From Chloroflexota bacterium (GTDB taxonomy: Bacteria; Chloroflexota; Dehalococcoidia; E44-bin15): a DNA stretch of 11,541 bases. Under the pieces are notes generated by a model that saw only the letters and a program-made list of their open reading frames with translations, searched no databases and was not told the DNA's origin. Made by a program: the position numbers and the translations under genes. Below are positions 1-7,452 of the stretch, piece after piece. Where the stretch lies: NCBI GenBank assembly GCA_015222405.1, contig JADFVG010000137.1:1-11541 (forward strand), written 5' to 3'. How positions within the stretch are numbered: position 1 is the first letter of the stretch; each line of letters starts with the position of its first letter.

Positions 1-1081
1 CCTCACCGCCAAAGTAAACGGGCCCAACCATACTATCAATGTGGGCCCCGCTCTCGATAGCCTCCATGATTTTTTCCAGGTCACCTGCCGTGCCCGCCTC
101 CTGCAAGGCACCGGTTAGTGCTTGCATTACCATAGACCCCCAGAACGCGACTGTCCCACACTCCGTACCATACTCACTCTCGTATTGCTCAGCGAAGGCT
201 ACCGCTTCAGGCCATACCTCCGCGGCTGGATACCACTCCGGGAAAAAGAATATCAGGCCCTCGCAGTCATCCCAGCCTGCGTCGTCCAAAAAGGTCAGGT
301 CAAAGAGCGGTGCGCCGACAACAGAGAGACCATCATAGCCCATATCCCACATGATATCGAGGACTGTAACAGAGGTCATAACGCAGTCAGGGTCTTTAGC
401 CATTATTGCGGTTGCCGTGGGAAAAGGCTCCGTAGCCGCCTCAGGGATCCAGACGATCTCACGTTCAAAACCATAGTACTCGTGCATCTTGCTCGTAAAG
501 GCCTCGTTGTACGCAGCCATACCTGCAGCATCGGATGGACCGATAACGATCTTCTTCACCTCAGGGTGCGCCTCAGCCAACCAATGATAGAAGCTTCCTA
601 CGAGCTGCTGTATGGAAGGGCCAGTCTGGATGGAGTAGGGATGATCGGGGCCGAAGGCGTCGAAGGTAGTAGTCCCCATGTCGAGTAATACCCCGCTTCC
701 TTCGCACAAGTCCTGGGCTGCCAGGGATGAAGCGGCACCAATCTGGTGCATGAACTTCACTCCACGCTCATAGATGAGTTTGCTAGCTGAAGCCACCCCC
801 CCTGCGGTACTCCCGCTTTGGTTATCTTCGAATATCGGCTTCCAGCGGTAATCCTTTCCGCCCACTTCGAATACGCCGAGATTCTTATTCCACAAGTTGA
901 ATGCATTCTTAGCCGGGATGCCAATGATGGATCCCGCAAGGCCAGTTATCGGTACCCCAAGGCCAATCTTGATATCCGATACCCCCTCTTCCTCTTCCCC
1001 TTCTCCACCACCACAAGCGACGCCGATGACCAGCGCCAGGCACAAGACTACAACTGCTACTAAAGATAGCCATTTCTTCAT
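1..1081 (-). CDS. ABC transporter substrate-binding lipoprotein, branched-chain amino-acid (LivJ-like) type, C-terminus beyond the window
   Basis: The frame is open from ATG at 1081 to the left edge, so about 360 residues are visible and the C-terminus is missing. It begins MKKWLSLVAVVVLCL, followed by a lipobox-like GVAC at about residues 20-23 and a Gly/Glu-rich linker. This indicates a lipoprotein anchored outside the cytoplasmic membrane. The mature part starts with IKIGLGVPITGLAGSI, the usual opening of type-I periplasmic binding folds (Peripla_BP_6, the Leu/Ile/Val-binding family). A segment reading WKPIFEDNQSG and an interior VKKIVIGPSDAAG also fit that fold. AGGAGGT at 1092-1086 lies four bases before the ATG, which settles the start. 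The family captures amino acids, but many members bind aromatic or other small carboxylates, so the ligand cannot be read from sequence. No permease or ATPase gene is visible; they may lie beyond the left edge. The leader closely matches that of the gene upstream. Confidence 0.9.
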   Translation of the reverse strand, partial: MKKWLSLVAVVVLCLALVIGVACGGGEGEEEEGVSDIKIGLGVPITGLAGSIIGIPAKNAFNLWNKNLGVFEVGGKDYRWKPIFEDNQSGSTAGGVASASKLIYERGVKFMHQIGAASSLAAQDLCEGSGVLLDMGTTTFDAFGPDHPYSIQTGPSIQQLVGSFYHWLAEAHPEVKKIVIGPSDAAGMAAYNEAFTSKMHEYYGFEREIVWIPEAATEPFPTATAIMAKDPDCVMTSVTVLDIMWDMGYDGLSVVGAPLFDLTFLDDAGWDDCEGLIFFFPEWYPAAEVWPEAVAFAEQYESEYGTECGTVAFWGSMVMQALTGALQEAGTAGDLEKIMEAIESGAHIDSMVGPVYFGGE

Positions 1082-1092
1082 TGATACCTCCT
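1013..1092 (-). repeat. Lipoprotein leader repeat, copy 1 (ribosome site plus signal-peptide coding region)
   Basis: This segment covers the Shine-Dalgarno, the start and the signal-peptide codons of the substrate-binding lipoprotein. It is homologous at nucleotide level to 2193-2273. Within the core (1013-1057 against 2193-2237), 38 of 45 bases match by eye. The mature proteins that follow are unrelated, so only the export leader is shared. Confidence 0.8.
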
Positions 1093-1149
1093 AAGTCGAG
1101 CATTCCCTGTTTTACATGGGTCTGTGCTGCTTTAAGTTGAACACCGAGA

Positions 1150-1176
1150 CCATGGTTTCATTCCCATGGTTTCATT
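1150..1176. repeat. 14-bp-period tandem duplication over the CrtC-like stop codon
   Basis: The 13-base word CCATGGTTTCATT occurs at 1150-1162 and 1164-1176 with one base between. The stop of the CrtC-like gene (1160-1158) lies in the first copy. Removing one copy would shift the frame and add only a few residues before the next stop, so the effect on the protein is small. Confidence 0.8.
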
Positions 1177-2261
1177 AATTCGTGCATTTGTCCCTGTACG
1201 TCGAGCTCGACCTTTTCGCCGTCCACATCCAATCTGACTTCGCAATCAGATTGGAAATAGAAATAATAACCCTCCGTACCCTCTGGGGCCAAGCTATCTA
1301 GTAGCCTCCTTACCGTAAGAATCACTTCCCCATTGATCATAGGGTCATCTATCTTGAGGACTAACTTCCGAGGGTACTCAAGTCCTGACACCTCATCTAG
1401 TTCGAAGTCGCTTGGCTCGGCAACGATGCCCATCGTCGCCTGGAACAGCTCCTCCCCCTTGAATGCTATCAGAACACCACCACTTAGGGAGCCTAATTTT
1501 TCTGTGAGCTGTGCTACATTGAATATGAACGTATGATCAGGAAGAAAGAGCCTTCCCCAATTCCAATGATCAAGCATCCCAAGGCCCTCCTCCGGGGTGC
1601 TGACGCCCCAGACATGATCATGATAGCCCTCACCGCTAACCGGGATCTCTTCACCATCCAAGATCAACTTCCCGCTAACCCTGGCTCGAGGCTGCGCAAT
1701 CACCCAGCCCGCGCCACTGGCGCCGACCCCGTCTGGAGGCTGCCTGAACCCCTGGGTGAGGTTTTCAAAGACGAAATCCCCTCCTACGTCACCGATACGA
1801 AAATGCATCTCCCACCGGGGAAATTCGCCGTGCAGGTGGTTATCGCCCATCCTGACATCGCAGGTCTCTATTGAAGCAAATACTTCGCTGTCGGGAAACT
1901 GAGCCTCTGTACTTGTTTCCTTTCCATCTGGATCGTAGACTACAAGCCCGACAGCTCGAAATTCCACGTCCTCTCTTCCCGTCTCTGACATAACCGCACC
2001 CATACGCCATCTATTTACCATGGAATATCCATTGTCGAAAACTGCGCTAAAATACCATAACTCGTGTGCATAAGGGGATGACAGACCATGAAAAGCATCG
2101 TCGATTCTATTAGGTTGATACTCTTCGGGATCAAACAATCCCGGAGTCGGTGTTTCCATTACTACCACTTCTTCCTCTTCTTCTCCACAAGTACAAGCGG
2201 CCCCAATGACCAGCGCCAAACACAAAACCACAACTGCTGCTAACAATAACCAATTCTTCGT
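1158..2261 (-). CDS. CrtC/AttH-like (carotenoid 1,2-hydratase / lipocalin-type) lipoprotein, apparent ACG start
   Basis: The frame encodes about 367 residues. A hydrophobic leader ends in GAAC, followed by a run of Glu, so this is probably a surface or periplasmic lipoprotein. The mature part carries the signatures of the CrtC / AttH / hydroxyneurosporene-synthase superfamily: HELWYFSAVF near residue 66, GEGYHDHVWG near 210-219 and DHWNWG near 231-236. Members add water to carotenoids or catalyse cyclisations, and many have unknown roles. No carotenoid gene is complete here, so the substrate is unknown. The start is odd. GGGGAGGT at 2274-2267 is placed for a codon at 2261-2259, which reads ACG where the neighbouring paralogous leader has ATG. 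TAG blocks any upstream in-frame start. The next usual start codon, TTG at 2246, is about 21 bases from the Shine-Dalgarno and would shorten the signal peptide to about 15 residues before the Cys. I chose ACG, but TTG remains possible. Confidence 0.75.
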   Translation of the reverse strand, partial: TKNWLLLAAVVVLCLALVIGAACTCGEEEEEVVVMETPTPGLFDPEEYQPNRIDDAFHGLSSPYAHELWYFSAVFDNGYSMVNRWRMGAVMSETGREDVEFRAVGLVVYDPDGKETSTEAQFPDSEVFASIETCDVRMGDNHLHGEFPRWEMHFRIGDVGGDFVFENLTQGFRQPPDGVGASGAGWVIAQPRARVSGKLILDGEEIPVSGEGYHDHVWGVSTPEEGLGMLDHWNWGRLFLPDHTFIFNVAQLTEKLGSLSGGVLIAFKGEELFQATMGIVAEPSDFELDEVSGLEYPRKLVLKIDDPMINGEVILTVRRLLDSLAPEGTEGYYFYFQSDCEVRLDVDGEKVELDVQGQMHELMKPWE

Positions 2262-2273
2262 CTGATACCTCCC
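2193..2273 (-). repeat. Lipoprotein leader repeat, copy 2
   Basis: This is the counterpart of 1013-1092 and sits in front of the CrtC-like gene. It differs by one inserted base between the Shine-Dalgarno and the start, and by ACG in place of ATG. Most differences in the core are C/T transitions, many of them silent. Confidence 0.8.
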
Positions 2274-2301
2274 CTACCTATACTCAGCTTCCTGGCCTGC
2301 T

Positions 2302-2330
2302 ATTGTTTCATGAACCTGCCTGCTAGTCAA
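2302..2330 (-). promoter_or_regulatory. Putative sigma70-type promoter for the CrtC-like gene
   Basis: Read on the minus strand there is TTGACT (2330-2325), a 17-base spacer and AACAAT (2307-2302). It lies in the 108-base gap after the methyltransferase gene and would start transcription near 2295, about 35 bases before the start codon. Five of six bases match at -35 and four of six at -10. Confidence 0.5.
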
Positions 2331-2369
2331 CACTCTTATGTGCCATTCTCACCCTCCAGTAAGCCTTTT

Positions 2370-3398
2370 TCACCTGCTCTTGGTTGCTGTGATAAGGGTT
2401 GTTCCCCCGGGAACACGATGGGTAGCGGCGTTCTCAAACCCTGTTTCCTTTAGCCAGCTCTCAAATTCGGAAAGGGTATACGTATCTCCACCTGTGCTAA
2501 CGAGAAGCATATAGACTGCAAAGATAAGAGCCCTGATCGCCCTGGCCCTTTCTTCATCAGGAAGGATGTCATGAATGACCACCGTGCCTCCAGGCTTAAG
2601 GGCTTTGCATATTTTGCTGAGGATCGTCTTATTGGTTTCTGGATCGAAAGCCTGCAAGATATTGCTAACGATGGCAATATCAAACTCCCCTTCCCCGTAA
2701 TCGATGCTCAACATATCACCAGGTTTATAGGTGACACGACCAGCTACACCCATATCGTGGGCAACTTTTTGGGCCACCTTTAGCACATTTTGCCAGTCGA
2801 CATCAGTAACAGTTGCCTTAGGGTCGCGTTGCAGTAAGACATAACCGTACACTCCAGAACCGCATGCGATATCCAACACCTTCACCCCGGGTTCCATTTT
2901 GGTACCAATTCCCAAAACATCACCGATAATGGAACCCGTAGTTAATCCTGCCGGTGTTAAGCCTATGGCCACTTCCTCCCATACTCCTGACTCAGCACCA
3001 TACGCGCCGGTAATCGGTGAACCTTTCTTCACTGCCTCAGCAATCCTGCCTAGGGCCTCCCAGTCCCTTAAGGTTGTAAAGATAGCATATCCCACGTAGG
3101 AATCCTTGCCCTTTACCAAAAATTGCTCTGCTGCTGGGGTTAAGAGATACTTACCCTCTGCTTTTGAAATCATTCCAAGTGCACAAAGGGCATTGAGCAG
3201 AATTCGGACGCCACGCTCACTTGCTTTAATCGAGGAAGCCACTTTCTCAACTGTATCATTGCCTGCTGCAATTTCTGTAAACACACCTAGTTCAATCCCG
3301 GCTTTCAAAATGACCGACACCCAGAAAGAACCGGCCATGTCGAGGATCGCATCAGGACGCACAGGACCCTGCGCTTGTGACAGATTCCCTTCTGCCAT
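2370..3398 (-). CDS. SAM-dependent methyltransferase of the O-methyltransferase (Methyltransf_2) type
   Basis: The 342-residue length fits the family of small-molecule O-methyltransferases with an N-terminal winged-helix dimerisation domain. Residues 20-100 form that domain (KAGIELGVFTEIA, then TPAAEQFLV). Residues 165-340 form the Rossmann catalytic domain. SAM motif I is VLDIACGSG at 174-182, an acidic end of strand two is DVDW at 199-202, and the post-motif KPGGTVVIHDILPDE spans 268-282. In plant and bacterial relatives a catalytic His usually sits in an LHxWxD-like stretch; here the stretch reads NILQAFDPE at 246-254 with no His. The acceptor may therefore be a substrate that needs no His base, or a C or S nucleophile; this is inference. 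The start is 13 bases after the Mo-enzyme stop, with GGAGGA at 3409-3404, so the two are co-transcribed. Confidence 0.85.
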   Translation of the reverse strand: MAEGNLSQAQGPVRPDAILDMAGSFWVSVILKAGIELGVFTEIAAGNDTVEKVASSIKASERGVRILLNALCALGMISKAEGKYLLTPAAEQFLVKGKDSYVGYAIFTTLRDWEALGRIAEAVKKGSPITGAYGAESGVWEEVAIGLTPAGLTTGSIIGDVLGIGTKMEPGVKVLDIACGSGVYGYVLLQRDPKATVTDVDWQNVLKVAQKVAHDMGVAGRVTYKPGDMLSIDYGEGEFDIAIVSNILQAFDPETNKTILSKICKALKPGGTVVIHDILPDEERARAIRALIFAVYMLLVSTGGDTYTLSEFESWLKETGFENAATHRVPGGTTLITATKSR

Positions 3399-3411
3399 AA
3401 CTTTCCTCCAG

Positions 3412-5643
3412 TCAATACGTTTTTATCTTGTAGACTTTGCACAACCCCGTCCTAAGTGGCCAACCCCCGCTGATCTGATTGCAATGCTCAGGGTCATCAT
3501 CGGTGAGGACGTTTGCATTTGATTCCCACACCCCATGTAGCCACGGCTCTTCTCCGGGCTCCTCGGGAAACCACCACCCATGTTGCGCATGAACTACCCC
3601 CGGGTCTATGCCAGCGAAATATTGGCATTTCTGCTTCACTCTGCCTCTGGGAGTCTCGATCCACACCCAGTCGCCATCGGCGATGCCCAGCTCAGATGCT
3701 TTGTCAGGATGGATCTGAATCCGGGGGTGTGGATATTTCCGGCGCAAGGAGTCGATCTGACGATGCTCCGAATGGTAGTAGGGCTGAACTCTACCTCCGG
3801 TGATCAAGATAAGAGGATACTCCCGAGCAAGTTCTGGGTCTGAAATCGGGGTCTCCGCCGGTTCCTCATAGCGGGGCAAGGGGTCATACCCCAGACTCTC
3901 CAGGACCGTGGAGTATAGCTCCACCTTCCCCGTTGGCGTTCCAAACCCTGTCTCGTAGTATTTTCTCTCTGCGCTGGTAAGCCTCTCGGTGCCACCTTTC
4001 TGGTCAATGAACTCGCGCACAGTATAGCCCGTGGGGCTGAGCCGGTAATCATAAGCCTCCTCTAAAGTCTGCCACGGCCAGTACTCCTCCTGCCCCAGCC
4101 TGATGCCCAATCCACGCCAGAAATCGTAGTCAGTTCTGCGCTCGTACTTACCCGGCTTATGCGGAGGAAAGGCTGTCTCACCTACCTCCAAGACATTCAT
4201 GGTATCGTGGAGTGTGAATATCAAAGGTCTCTCCAGCCAAGATGCCGCAGGAAGAACGTAGTCAGCAAGCTCGGCGCTGGGCGTCATCCAGAAATCCACC
4301 ACCACATAGAGATCCAGCTTCTTCAGCGCCTTATACACCAGTTTGGTATTGGCATGGGCCACCATGGGGTTGCTGCCCACGCTTATCATTGCCCGCACTG
4401 GATATGGCTTGTCGGTGATAATGGCGCGATAGGCAATGGGAGCCCATGCATGGCAGTGCGCATTTTGAACTAGCTGTAGCCCCCAAACCTTTCTCATGTT
4501 GTCCCGGACCAACTCGTAGCACTGCCAAGAGAAGAGCCTTGCCCTGTCTGCACCGAGCATCTTTGGCTTCTGCTCTGGAGGAAGCTTGTCGCTGAGCTCG
4601 ATGTCAGCATCTGGAATTACATGGGCATTACACCCGCTGAGCCTATCACCGCCACGGACATCGAGGTTGCCAGTAATCGCGGGCAGGATAAATCTAGCCT
4701 GCATAGTCTCTGCATTATTGGGCAATTGCTCTATGCCCATAGTATCAAAGCTGGCTGCCGGTTTGCTGGTGGCATACAGTCGCGCTGCTTCCTTTATCTT
4801 CTCGGCGGGCAGCCAGGTGATCTCGGCTACCTTCTCCGGGGTGTAGTCTCGGGTTCGGGCTACAAGCTTATCGAAGCCGTGGCACCATCTTTCTACGAAT
4901 TCCTTGTCGTAGAGCTCCTCGGCGATGATAACGTTTATCATGCTCATAATAAGGGCAGCATCCGTCCCCGGCCTCGGCTGCAGCCATATATCAGCTATCT
5001 CTGCCAGCCTTGTGCGCCTGGGATCGATGACTATGATCTTTGCCCCTGCCCTTTGGGTAGCGAGGATAGCATACCACAGCAACCGATGGGACTCTGATGG
5101 ATTTGCCCCCAGGAGCAGGAGGCACTTGGTGATTCCTGGCCTGAGCCAAGGCTGATTGCCTGGCCAGCCATACATAGCCGCAGAAACAACGTTGGCGGGG
5201 CAGAAGCAGACGTTTGCCGGCCCTCCGACGAGGTTGGGGCTGCCAAATAGATTGAAGAAACGGGCAGTATATTCATTGTGGGTTCGATATGTGCCCATAG
5301 TGAAGGCCAAAGTCTCTGGGCCATAGGTGGACTTTAGCTCGGCAAGTTTTTGTGCTATTTCGTCCAGTGCTTGATCCCACGAAATCCTCTGCCACTTACC
5401 TTCGCCCTTTTCTCCCATCCTTTTCAAGGGGTAGTTGAGTCGGTCTGGATGGTGAAACCACTCCGCCGCCGCTCGCGCCCTGGGGCATGCTTTAACCGTG
5501 GTAGCCAAAAGATGGCCCTGGGGAAGCTCCTCATCCGCGTCGACCTTCACCAGTTCGCCATCTTTGATATGCACGCTTACTCTACAGTGGCAATGACACC
5601 ACATGCATATCGCTTTTTTCACCTCGACTTTCCCTGTCGGCAT
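3412..5643 (-). CDS. Molybdopterin-dependent [4Fe-4S] oxidoreductase, DMSO-reductase superfamily, acetylene-hydratase-like branch
   Basis: From ATG at 5643 the protein has 743 residues, close to the roughly 730 of acetylene hydratase. GGGAGG at 5656-5651 is seven bases before this ATG. A GTG at 5658 is in frame but overlaps that ribosome site, so I rejected it. In numbering from the GTG (subtract five for the ATG), the Fe-S ligands are Cys18, Cys21, Cys25 and Cys58. The probable Mo ligand is Cys151 (or Cys153) after GSPNLVGG. PRRTRLAEIADIW (213-225) and PGTDAAL are typical pterin-binding segments. The C-terminal part (GKVELYSTVLESLGYDPLP, then ISDPELAREYPLIL) closely recalls acetylene hydratase of Pelobacter. 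The catalytic Asp that follows the second cluster Cys in that enzyme is His here (CMWCHCHC). There is no Tat signal, so it is probably cytoplasmic. Substrate unknown; a hydratase, hydroxylase or reductase role is possible. Confidence 0.9.
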   Translation of the reverse strand: MPTGKVEVKKAICMWCHCHCRVSVHIKDGELVKVDADEELPQGHLLATTVKACPRARAAAEWFHHPDRLNYPLKRMGEKGEGKWQRISWDQALDEIAQKLAELKSTYGPETLAFTMGTYRTHNEYTARFFNLFGSPNLVGGPANVCFCPANVVSAAMYGWPGNQPWLRPGITKCLLLLGANPSESHRLLWYAILATQRAGAKIIVIDPRRTRLAEIADIWLQPRPGTDAALIMSMINVIIAEELYDKEFVERWCHGFDKLVARTRDYTPEKVAEITWLPAEKIKEAARLYATSKPAASFDTMGIEQLPNNAETMQARFILPAITGNLDVRGGDRLSGCNAHVIPDADIELSDKLPPEQKPKMLGADRARLFSWQCYELVRDNMRKVWGLQLVQNAHCHAWAPIAYRAIITDKPYPVRAMISVGSNPMVAHANTKLVYKALKKLDLYVVVDFWMTPSAELADYVLPAASWLERPLIFTLHDTMNVLEVGETAFPPHKPGKYERRTDYDFWRGLGIRLGQEEYWPWQTLEEAYDYRLSPTGYTVREFIDQKGGTERLTSAERKYYETGFGTPTGKVELYSTVLESLGYDPLPRYEEPAETPISDPELAREYPLILITGGRVQPYYHSEHRQIDSLRRKYPHPRIQIHPDKASELGIADGDWVWIETPRGRVKQKCQYFAGIDPGVVHAQHGWWFPEEPGEEPWLHGVWESNANVLTDDDPEHCNQISGGWPLRTGLCKVYKIKTY

Positions 5644-5681
5644 TTTTTCGCCTCCCACAGAAATCGAGCAATATCAAGCAG

Positions 5682-5710
5682 ATTTTAGCAGCTACTTAAT
5701 CTAAGGGCAA
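5682..5710 (-). promoter_or_regulatory. Putative sigma70-type promoter for the Mo oxidoreductase and methyltransferase genes
   Basis: On the minus strand TTGCCC (5710-5705), a 17-base spacer and TAAAAT (5687-5682) lie in the 131-base gap behind flavoprotein B. Transcription would start near 5676, about 33 bases before the Mo-enzyme ATG. The -10 box matches five of six consensus bases. Confidence 0.5.
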
Positions 5711-5754
5711 GTCAGACGCAGCCATATTGGGGACACTAAACATCCTGGAGAATG

Positions 5755-5769
5755 AACTAGCTCCTAGTC
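5755..5769 (-). other. Small inverted repeat after the flavoprotein B stop
   Basis: AACTAG / CTAGTC with a three-base spacer can form a six-pair hairpin (one G-U) just behind the stop codon. It is not followed by a run of U, so it is at best a weak or Rho-assisted terminator, or an mRNA 3' end stabiliser. Confidence 0.25.
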
Positions 5770-5774
5770 GCTAT

Positions 5775-7028
5775 CTAAACCCTGGGAAGAAAAGCCGCCA
5801 GATCCTCGGGCTTCATCTGGCTCAGGGCGGGGACAGCATTGGAGAGGGGGCCAAAGTACTGCTCCCAGGCCAGCCTTACCATCAGGCTTTCATCCTGCTG
5901 TGCTTTGAGCAGGTTCCGCCGCCCCGAATAGGTGATGCTGGGCAGGATCGCCGGGTGCGCCATCCATAGCTCGTCATACTTCTGGAGGAAGGCAGCCGAT
6001 GTGTCCTCTGCCTTTACTGCCTCGATGGCGACATCGGCGGCGAGATCGGCGGAATACCAGGCATTGGGTATCCCCGCACCGCTGGCAGTGTCCTCAAAGC
6101 CAGCGGCATCCCCGATAAGGATGATGCCGTTACCACACCGGGCCATCTCATGCATTTCAGGGAACAGCCCCACATAGAGGGGGCAGGTATCCCACATCTT
6201 GGCCCTCAGTTTGGCCTTGGGCCCGATAACCTCCTTCCAGCGCCGAGTGTTGAAGTAATTTTCATAATAGGTTTCGATCAATTTTGAGGTGTCAACCACT
6301 TTCCCCTCATGTTTTAGGAACTGGCCGATGCAGGTGTGAAGGCTATTCCGGTAGGGGAAGAGATAGACTACTGAGCCCTGGCCCAGGGGGGCGATGATCT
6401 TTTCCTCGGGCATGGCGAAGTGAAACTCGATGTGATGAGCAAAGATATCCTCGATATCGGCGCTGGCCATCTCGAAGTCGTACTCCAGGCAGAGCTCGAT
6501 GGCCTCGGGAATATACTTCTTTCGTATCCCTGCCTTTATGGCCAGCAAGTTCTGGAGCCCTTCGGAGTCGATGAGGACCTCAGACCTCAGCTCTTCCCCC
6601 TCATCGGTGACGATACCCTTAATATAATCCCCCTCTTTGATGACATCGGCTGCAGTGGTTGAGGTCTTCAACTCCGCCCCCGCCTTTACCGCCTGTTCTG
6701 CCAACCAGGTGCACATAGGGCGGCAATAGGCACCATAGGCAATGGGGGTAGGCAAGGTCATCCCCAGCGAAAGGTAGATCTCTCCCCCTTTGATGAAGTG
6801 AATCTTTACCCCATAGGCGGCCCTTTCCAGGGGAGGGTTTCCTTCCCTGATCCAGGTAGGCCCCAACATGAAACCCTGTGCCGGTATGTAGGTTCCAGAG
6901 ACGACCTTCTCCCCCGGCATCTGAGACCTCTCCACGATGAGGGTGCGAAGACCGGCATCAGCGCATTTCTTGGCAGCTACTGGCCCGCCGAAGCCGGCAC
7001 CAATAACTATTACATCGTACTTTTCCAC
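5775..7028 (-). CDS. FixC-like FAD-dependent oxidoreductase B (geranylgeranyl-reductase / ETF-quinone oxidoreductase family)
   Basis: The protein has 417 residues, near the usual FixC length. An FAD Rossmann motif GAGFGG is at 10-15 and the strand-two acidic end is VER at 32-34. The FixC-type segment PGEKVVSG is at 38-45, YLFPY at 222-226 and the second FAD motif GDAAGFEDTASGAG at 306-319. FixC proteins take electrons from FixAB or a similar donor and pass them to quinone or to a ferredoxin-like partner. No transmembrane helix is evident; a monotopic membrane association is possible. The usual ADG motif near residue 154 reads DSEG here, whereas paralogue A keeps AADG. The start is GTG at 7028, backed by GGGGAGG at 7043-7037. 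It lies 36 bases after ferredoxin B, so the two are probably partners. Confidence 0.88.
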   Translation of the reverse strand: MEKYDVIVIGAGFGGPVAAKKCADAGLRTLIVERSQMPGEKVVSGTYIPAQGFMLGPTWIREGNPPLERAAYGVKIHFIKGGEIYLSLGMTLPTPIAYGAYCRPMCTWLAEQAVKAGAELKTSTTAADVIKEGDYIKGIVTDEGEELRSEVLIDSEGLQNLLAIKAGIRKKYIPEAIELCLEYDFEMASADIEDIFAHHIEFHFAMPEEKIIAPLGQGSVVYLFPYRNSLHTCIGQFLKHEGKVVDTSKLIETYYENYFNTRRWKEVIGPKAKLRAKMWDTCPLYVGLFPEMHEMARCGNGIILIGDAAGFEDTASGAGIPNAWYSADLAADVAIEAVKAEDTSAAFLQKYDELWMAHPAILPSITYSGRRNLLKAQQDESLMVRLAWEQYFGPLSNAVPALSQMKPEDLAAFLPRV

Positions 7029-7064
7029 GTCGAATACCTCCCCTTAGCGCTTTTGAAAGCCAGG

Positions 7065-7328
7065 TCAGCCGAATTCGGTCCTGAATCCAGTTCCACCCTT
7101 GGGCCAGGAGAACTCTATGGCATTCTCGGAGCAAATGAACCAGCAGGCAGCACACTCAAAGCAGTTGTCAAGGCTCTTTACATATGCCTTCTCCTGGCGC
7201 AGCCCGAAACATTTGGCCAGGCATACCTTAACGCAGTCGCCACAGCCATTACAACTTTCTTCGACTATTTTGATGAAATCACCAGTGCCTGGAACCCACT
7301 CCACTCCGGGAATCGCCTTCTTTCCCAT
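7065..7328 (-). CDS. FixX-like 2[4Fe-4S] ferredoxin B
   Basis: From ATG at 7328 the protein has 87 residues. GGAGG at 7340-7336 is seven bases before this ATG, so a longer frame starting at 7364 was not used. Two full CxxCxxCxxxC motifs are present: Cys26, 29, 32, 36 and Cys56, 59, 62, 66, which implies two [4Fe-4S] clusters. The tail FSWPKGGTGFRTEFG resembles the FixX ending (WxYPRGTFGVxFRYG), which supports FixX kinship rather than a generic ferredoxin. Classical FixX has a reduced first cluster motif; here both are complete. It sits between ferredoxin A and flavoprotein B and probably shuttles electrons for flavoprotein B or the Mo enzyme in the cytoplasm. Residues 62-79 are identical to ferredoxin A down to the silent positions. 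Confidence 0.92.
   Translation of the reverse strand: MGKKAIPGVEWVPGTGDFIKIVEESCNGCGDCVKVCLAKCFGLRQEKAYVKSLDNCFECAACWFICSENAIEFSWPKGGTGFRTEFG
7096..7148. repeat. 53-bp perfect direct repeat, copy 1 (inside ferredoxin B)
   Basis: These 53 bases are identical to 7484-7536, 388 bases away, and code the second cluster Cys motif and the FixX-type tail. The rest of the two genes differs widely, including at silent sites, which points to recent gene conversion or selection on the sequence itself. Confidence 0.95.
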
Positions 7329-7380
7329 GTAAGCCCCTCCTTTCACGACAGATTTCCCTTCCATGAAAACCTACCGGTGC

Positions 7381-7412
7381 CGCACCAAAAGGTGGCAAGG
7401 CCCTCTGCCTTG
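7381..7412 (-). other. GC-rich gap between ferredoxin genes with small inverted repeats
   Basis: The 124 bases between the ferredoxins (7329-7452) hold two adjacent hairpin candidates. CAAGGC/GCCTTG (7396-7412) has a five-base loop. CACC/GGTG around an A/T tetraloop is centred near 7388. No U-run follows, so they look like mRNA structure rather than a terminator. No promoter was recognised in this gap. Confidence 0.3.
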
Positions 7413-7452
7413 GGCCGTCGCCGAGTCCATGTTCCCCCAGGGGCTGGACACG

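Noticed and set aside
122..688. 188-codon plus-strand open frame at the left edge
   Set aside because: It is antisense to the substrate-binding lipoprotein, whose frame is open and has recognisable family segments; the shadow has none.
1013..2273. Insertion element bounded by the two leader repeats
   Set aside because: There is no transposase, no terminal inverted repeats and no target-site duplication; the repeats are signal-peptide coding regions.
5644..5658. Upstream GTG start of the Mo oxidoreductase
   Set aside because: The GTG overlaps the GGGAGG that serves the ATG at 5643, and no other ribosome site precedes it.
7329..7364. Longer N-terminus for ferredoxin B starting at 7364
   Set aside because: AAAGGAGGGG lies inside that extension at the right distance for the ATG at 7328, and the shorter form matches the length and start of ferredoxin A.
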